Assembly (NCBI RefSeq): GCF_029350975.1
Contig: NZ_JARKMR010000008.1
Coordinates: 1 to 64,000, forward strand
Direction: 5' to 3'
Length of the DNA stretch: 64,000 nucleotides
Source: Maribacter zhoushanensis
GTDB taxonomy: Bacteria > Bacteroidota > Bacteroidia > Flavobacteriales > Flavobacteriaceae
A program made the position numbers and the translations under genes. Shown here in pieces: positions 59,972-64,000 of the stretch. Numbering within the stretch: the stretch's first letter is position 1; every line of letters begins with the position of its first letter. The notes under the pieces were generated by a model. That model saw nothing but the letters and a program-made list of their open reading frames with translations, was not told the DNA's origin and searched no databases.

Positions 59972-61921
59972 CTACTCCAACACTGAAAACTCAATACTAG
60001 AATCTGTAAATACCGTGTGTGTTTGAGTTTTAAAATCAGACTCATCTGCTTTAAAGATGTTATCTACATACGTCTGTGGATTCAAATCTATTAACGGAAA
60101 CCATGTGCTCTGTACTTGTACTTGCAGCTTATGACCTTTTTTAATGGTATGGAACACATCTTGCAACTTAATTGTAACATCTGTCTTTTGGTTCGCTACA
60201 AATGGTTCTGGGTTGGCAAAACTATTTCTAAAGCGACCTCTTAACACCTCGCTACGTACCATTAAATGATAATTGCTCATTTTCAAATGGTCTTGCATGC
60301 CTTCATAGGCTGGTTCATTAGCTGGGTGTACATCGATTATTTTAACAATCCAATCTGCCGCAGTTCCTGTAGTGGCTACTTTTAGCTTTGCCAAAATATC
60401 ACCCGCCAAGGTCATATCATTTTCCATCACCTCAGTTTCAAAAACCAATACATCACCACGACGTGCCGCAAAACGTTGGTCGTCTGTCATGTATTTTCTT
60501 GGTGTAAACACCGTTTTAATATCTTCTGAATACGGAACCGGTTTTTTAATATCGCTAATGAACTTTACTTTTTCCACTTCTTTTGGCTCAAAAGTCAATT
60601 CTTGATCTACAGATAAGTACATGTCTTTTTTGACTACGCCTGCTGGTGGCCATGTATCATAAGTCTTCCAATCTTTACGGCCAGTATCAAAAACATAGGC
60701 TTCCGGAAGTCCACTATTTTTATCTCCGTTTCCTTTTAAGAAATGTTCAAAGAACTTGGTCTCTATATTCTCTTGAAAAAATTCCGATATTCCGTCACCA
60801 AAATAATAGTTACCTACAATATTCTGACCTTTTCTACGCGCCCAAGCACCATGATCCCATGGTCCAAAAACTAAGGTATTGTAATTGTCGGCATTGTACT
60901 TTTCTATATTCTTATAGGTTTCTAATGGTCCGTATAAATCTTCGGCATCAAACTCTCCTGCAACGACCATTGTTGCCACGCTAGACTTTACATTTTTCAA
61001 ATGCTGAATCAAGCCCTTACTCTGCCACATTTCATCATAATTTGGGTGTTCTTTAAGTTCATTCCAAAAATAATCATCAGTAACACCTTCTTTTGCCATA
61101 CGTGGCGTATCTGTAGTTTCATATTCAAAGAAACGATCTAAATTCTTTAGAGGTCCTTCATCCAAGAAAAACTGATATTGATCTTCAGTAGGCAAATCTG
61201 GTAGTGTATACCACGCCGTATCTATAGGTTTATCACCATCTGGTCTTGGAGTTCCGAATAACGACGTTGCTCTAAAATAACTTAGCAAATATGCTCCATT
61301 ATGGTGGAAATCGTCAAAAAAGAAATCGGCTATACTTGCTTGTGGTGATGCTGCTTTTAACGCTGGGTGTGCATCTACAACGGCATAGGTGGAATAATAT
61401 CCGGGATACGAAATTCCCCATATACCAACATTACCATTGTTATTTTCAACATTGTTTACCAACCAATCAATGGTATCATAAGTATCTGAACTTTCATCAA
61501 TATCTTTCTCAGATTCTTTATTCGGCTTAAAAGCACGCATGTTTTCATAATGGCCTTCACTTAACCAACGACCACGAACATCTTGGTAGACCACAATGTA
61601 GCCATCTTGCATCATGTGAATATTTGGACCAATTTTCGACTTGAATTCTCCTTCTCCGTATGGTTGTGAACTATATGGAGTTCGTTGCATAATAATTGGG
61701 TATTCTTTTGAAGTATCTTTAGGAGAATAAATGGTGGCATGAAGTTTAATACCATCTCTCATGGTGATATCTACTTCTTTTTTCGTGTAGTTATCTTGAA
61801 CATAGGTTTCAGAAACTTCTGGTTCAGCCTTTGCTACTTTAGGTGCTGTTTTTCTACAAGAAACCATTACTGTAGCTAGTAAAATAAAGGTAAAAAAATG
61901 TTTAATGGTAATCTTTGGCAT
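59972..61921 (-). CDS. CocE/NonD-family hydrolase (X-Pro dipeptidyl-peptidase-like) lipoprotein
   Basis: A 649-residue protein with an SPII signal (FILLATVMVSC). The alpha/beta hydrolase domain starts with VDITMRDGIKLHATIYSPKD and has the nucleophile in GIWGISYPGYYSTY. The Asp is in VAGEFDAEDLYGP and the His in FGPWDHGAW. A C-terminal jelly-roll domain (about 430-649) completes the CocE/X-Pro architecture (TDVTIKLQDVFHTIKKGHKLQVQVQSTWFPLIDLN). Probably a periplasmic or surface peptidase or acylase. Substrate not determinable. Confidence 0.9.
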   Translation of the reverse strand: MPKITIKHFFTFILLATVMVSCRKTAPKVAKAEPEVSETYVQDNYTKKEVDITMRDGIKLHATIYSPKDTSKEYPIIMQRTPYSSQPYGEGEFKSKIGPNIHMMQDGYIVVYQDVRGRWLSEGHYENMRAFKPNKESEKDIDESSDTYDTIDWLVNNVENNNGNVGIWGISYPGYYSTYAVVDAHPALKAASPQASIADFFFDDFHHNGAYLLSYFRATSLFGTPRPDGDKPIDTAWYTLPDLPTEDQYQFFLDEGPLKNLDRFFEYETTDTPRMAKEGVTDDYFWNELKEHPNYDEMWQSKGLIQHLKNVKSSVATMVVAGEFDAEDLYGPLETYKNIEKYNADNYNTLVFGPWDHGAWARRKGQNIVGNYYFGDGISEFFQENIETKFFEHFLKGNGDKNSGLPEAYVFDTGRKDWKTYDTWPPAGVVKKDMYLSVDQELTFEPKEVEKVKFISDIKKPVPYSEDIKTVFTPRKYMTDDQRFAARRGDVLVFETEVMENDMTLAGDILAKLKVATTGTAADWIVKIIDVHPANEPAYEGMQDHLKMSNYHLMVRSEVLRGRFRNSFANPEPFVANQKTDVTIKLQDVFHTIKKGHKLQVQVQSTWFPLIDLNPQTYVDNIFKADESDFKTQTHTVFTDSSIEFSVLE

Positions 61922-62304
61922 GTCTTAAGAATTTGAATTCTTAAAGCTAAGAAAGTTTACTCGATTTTTGAAGGTTTATATAAAGGTAGACGCAAGAAAA
62001 TGTGGTCTTACTTAAATACCCTGACAGAAGTGTACCAAATTACATCACGGTTCAGTAATCTGCATTAGAAATTAATAAGCAGGCTCAATAATATTCAAAT
62101 AAACGGTGTGGTGTAAAAAAGAAAAATACTTCATAAATGCTATCAAAAGCCAGCATTTATGAAGCAATTGTGAACAAGTTTATATCATGAACAATTTTCT
62201 TACAAGCATAAGTATGCCGGTAAAAAAATCACCTTTATATTCTTGAACAGTAGTTTCTTGGAGTAATTGTTTTTTCATATGGTTAGTGTTTAGCGGGATG
62301 GAAT
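61922..62304. other. Mostly non-coding interval with one possible small ORF
   Basis: About 380 bases between the hydrolase start and the small lipoprotein. Apart from the small minus-strand ORF listed separately I see no gene, repeat or RNA structure. Confidence 0.5.
62180..62278 (-). CDS. Possible 32-residue small protein
   Basis: ATG at 62276-62278, TAA at 62180-62182. The product begins MKKQLLQETT and has a charged N-terminal half (VQEYKGDFF) and a hydrophobic C-terminal helix (TGILMLVRKLFMI). It starts 27 bases after the stop of the 65-residue lipoprotein, in the same direction. Codon pattern is compatible with coding, but there is no homologue that I know and no clear ribosome site, so it may be chance. 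Confidence 0.3.
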   Translation of the reverse strand: MKKQLLQETTVQEYKGDFFTGILMLVRKLFMI

Positions 62305-62502
62305 TTAATCAGAAAAAGGAATTAATGCAACTGTTTTTTCAGATTTTTCCAAATCAAAGTCCGCACTGATTTTTACGGCACGGTACTCTTTTTTTGATGC
62401 ATCAAGAACCACAAATTCAGAAATAAGGTCTGTATCTTTTGAACAAGATTGCAGGGCTACACAAACCAAAATGGCTAGGATAATTCTGTGGGGTTTTGAC
62501 AT
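62305..62502 (-). CDS. Small lipoprotein
   Basis: A 65-residue precursor with an SPII signal (ILAILVCVALQSC, lipidated Cys20) and a mature part of 46 residues (SKDTDLISEFVVLDASKKEYRAVKISADFDLEKSEKTVALIPFSD). It is short but has a complete lipobox and a strand-like mature segment, so it is probably real. Function is unknown. Confidence 0.55.
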   Translation of the reverse strand: MSKPHRIILAILVCVALQSCSKDTDLISEFVVLDASKKEYRAVKISADFDLEKSEKTVALIPFSD

Positions 62503-62850
62503 GGCATTCGCAGGTTAAGTTATTACTTTAATATGTTTTTCAAAGATGTTACACTTCTGAACAGTGTTAAAAACAAGTTGATATTTGGGACTTCAACCTG
62601 TACTTGACGCTGTGCATTTTTTGTTTGTACTACAACTATATATTTCATCTTCTGTAGGTGGCGAGATTTGGGATTCTCTAATTATTACATTTCAAATATA
62701 TGTAATCCTTTTCCTACAAAATATAATTTGTGGTCAAACCATATTAAGTTGTTGTGAAGGTATGTTAATTGGCTTGTGAGGTAAAATCAGTATATAAAAA
62801 AAGCTCCTTAAAAGGAGCTTCTTATTTATTTACAGAACAGTATTATAATT
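62503..62850. other. Spacer between metK and small lipoprotein gene
   Basis: About 350 bases. Its right end holds the metK terminator. A 64-residue plus-strand frame (62585-62779) and short minus-strand frames have no start-signal or family support. Nothing else was identified. Confidence 0.5.
62801..62820 (-). terminator. Terminator of metK
   Basis: The 9-bp perfect stem AAGCTCCTT / AAGGAGCTT has a 2-base centre, with an A-run on its left that gives a T-run on the minus strand. It lies 31 bases after the metK stop. Confidence 0.9.
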
Positions 62851-64000
62851 CTAAAGACCAAACACTGATTTTATCTCTGCTACTTTATCTAATTTTTCCC
62901 AAGTAAACAATTCTACCTCTTTTTCGATACGACCGTTATAAGGCGATTCAAAAACCTTGGTAACCATAGTGGGTTGTTTACCCATATGACCATAAGCTGC
63001 GGTTTCCAAGTAAATTGGGTTTCTTAACTTCAATCTATCTTCAATAGCAAAAGGTCTCATATCAAACAACTCTGCTACTTTCTTTGCAATGTCACCATCG
63101 CTCAACCCAACTTTAGATGTACCGTAGGTATCTACAAAAATAGATGTAGGTTCTACCACACCTATAGCATAACTTACTTGTACTAAAATCTCTGTTGCTA
63201 CACCTGCAGCCACTAAATTCTTAGCTGCATGACGTGCCGCATATGCCGCACTACGATCTACTTTACTTGGGTCCTTACCACTAAAGGCACCACCACCGTG
63301 GGCTCCTTTACCACCATAAGTATCAACAATAATCTTACGACCCGTTAAACCGGTATCTCCATGAGGACCACCAATTACAAACTTACCTGTTGGATTAATA
63401 TGATATTTGATCTGATTATCAAATAACTTCTGAGTTGCTACCGGAAGTTGCTCTTTTACTTTTGGAATTAATATTGAAATAATGTCCGACTTTATCTTAG
63501 CCAACATTTTTTCATCATCTGCATCAAAAGCATCGTGTTGTGTAGAGACTACAATAGTATCTATACGAATTGGCTCATTGGCATCTGAATATTCTATAGT
63601 AACCTGCGCCTTTGCATCTGGTCTTAAGTATGCAATTTCTTTTCCCGCACGACGTAGTTCTGCCAACGTGTGCAGAATTTTATGCGAAATATCCAAAGCT
63701 AATGGCATATAATTCTCGGTCTCGCTAGTTGCGTAACCAAACATCATACCTTGGTCACCTGCTCCTTGTTCTTCTTTTGAACCACGGTCTACACCTTGGC
63801 TAATATCTTGAGACTGCTCGTGTATTAATGATATCACCCCGCAAGAATCTCCACTAAACTGATATTCTCCTTTTGTATACCCTATTTTATTAATGACTTC
63901 ACGGGCAATGTTCTGTACATCTAAATAGGTACCGCTCTTTACTTCACCTGCCAATACAACTTGACCAGTAGTCACCAAAGTTTCACAGGCAACCTTACTC
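62851..64000 (-). CDS. metK: S-adenosylmethionine synthetase (5' end outside the window)
   Basis: Makes SAM from methionine and ATP. The frame continues past an internal Met at 63978 to the window edge as [15 protein letters not shown], so the true start is beyond 64000 and only the start is missing. Signatures are [22 protein letters not shown], the nucleotide-binding hexapeptide-like [18 protein letters not shown] and [23 protein letters not shown]. At least 380 of about 415 residues are present. It completes the methionine-SAM pathway of the window. Confidence 0.97.
   Translation of the reverse strand, partial: SKVACETLVTTGQVVLAGEVKSGTYLDVQNIAREVINKIGYTKGEYQFSGDSCGVISLIHEQSQDISQGVDRGSKEEQGAGDQGMMFGYATSETENYMPLALDISHKILHTLAELRRAGKEIAYLRPDAKAQVTIEYSDANEPIRIDTIVVSTQHDAFDADDEKMLAKIKSDIISILIPKVKEQLPVATQKLFDNQIKYHINPTGKFVIGGPHGDTGLTGRKIIVDTYGGKGAHGGGAFSGKDPSKVDRSAAYAARHAAKNLVAAGVATEILVQVSYAIGVVEPTSIFVDTYGTSKVGLSDGDIAKKVAELFDMRPFAIEDRLKLRNPIYLETAAYGHMGKQPTMVTKVFESPYNGRIEKEVELFTWEKLDKVAEIKSVFGL

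Noticed and set aside
62585-62779. A 64-residue plus-strand ORF and, opposite it, a minus-strand Cys/Thr/Ser-rich tail (EDEIYSCSTNKKCTASSTG) resembling a lanthipeptide-like core
   Set aside because: The minus-strand frame has stop codons just upstream and no start codon, and no modification enzyme gene is nearby. The plus-strand frame has no start-site or family support.
1-64000. tRNA, rRNA, CRISPR array, prophage, complete insertion sequence, replication origin
   Set aside because: Read through for tRNA arms, rRNA-like conserved blocks, regular spaced repeats, transposase motifs and DnaA-box clusters; none was found that would stand up.

Overview
The window is chromosomal DNA of a low-GC Bacteroidota, almost certainly a marine member of the Flavobacteriaceae (Maribacter/Zobellia type; the genus is inferred). 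The evidence is the gliding genes gldB and gldC, a DnaG with the altered N-terminal domain I associate with this group, DUF3857 and DUF5723/OmpA envelope proteins, many SPI/SPII signal peptides, split metH, a fused homoserine acetyltransferase-aspartokinase-homoserine dehydrogenase, and the group's dispersed palindromic intergenic repeats. I found no rRNA, tRNA, CRISPR array, prophage or complete insertion sequence.

Layout. 1-2.3 kb: tandem heptamers, a transglutaminase-like gene, a degenerate DUF922-like gene and two copies of a nested-hairpin repeat. 2.3-8.3 kb: membrane protein, gldC/gldB, nadE, an atypical LuxR-type response regulator, dnaG, zinc-ribbon protein. 8.4-12 kb: ECF sigma factor, anti-sigma-like protein and outer-membrane protein, then a polyprenyl diphosphate synthase with an odd start. 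12.4-24 kb: rlmN, queA, aroA, a MazG-like pyrophosphohydrolase, three tandem DUF3857/transglutaminase-like proteins (two lacking the catalytic Cys), dtd and rsgA. 24-31 kb: an OmpA-family protein with TSP3 repeats, then a Phe/Tyr operon (pheA, aminotransferase, tyrA, DAHP synthase-chorismate mutase). 31-37 kb: lipoproteins, a serine hydrolase, a PagL-like deacylase. 37-43 kb: metF and split metH under a SAM-I riboswitch. 43-51 kb: assimilatory sulfate reduction (ferredoxin-NADP reductase, cobA, sulfite reductase-HEPN fusion, cysN, cysD, cysH, DUF2061) with an Rrf2 regulator. 51.8-58.6 kb: methionine branch (metZ-like gene, GIY-YIG gene, metX-thrA fusion, metY) with a second SAM-I riboswitch. 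58.6-64 kb: a sulfatase pseudogene cut by a repeat, a HEPN-like protein, a CocE-type hydrolase, small ORFs and a partial metK.

The metabolic theme from 37 to 64 kb is coherent: sulfate to sulfide (cysDNH, sir, siroheme from cobA, electrons from FNR), sulfide onto acetyl- or succinyl-homoserine (metY/metZ, with the fusion enzyme supplying homoserine ester), homocysteine to methionine (metH, metF) and methionine to SAM (metK). SAM riboswitches and candidate Rrf2 operators sit in front of these units.

The most notable hidden signal is upstream of pheA. It is a 23-codon leader peptide with an aromatic run (YFWNGFYFYFFF), followed by a perfect 11-bp terminator hairpin with a U-tract and a plausible competing antiterminator. 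This is the architecture of classical Phe/Tyr attenuation, described mainly from Proteobacteria, here in a flavobacterium. Other leads are a palindromic repeat read in frame inside metH and clustered around a GIY-YIG gene, candidate Rrf2 operators, loss of all four zinc ligands in DnaG, a Glu at the phosphoacceptor position of a response regulator, and an apparent CTG start in the prenyl synthase.
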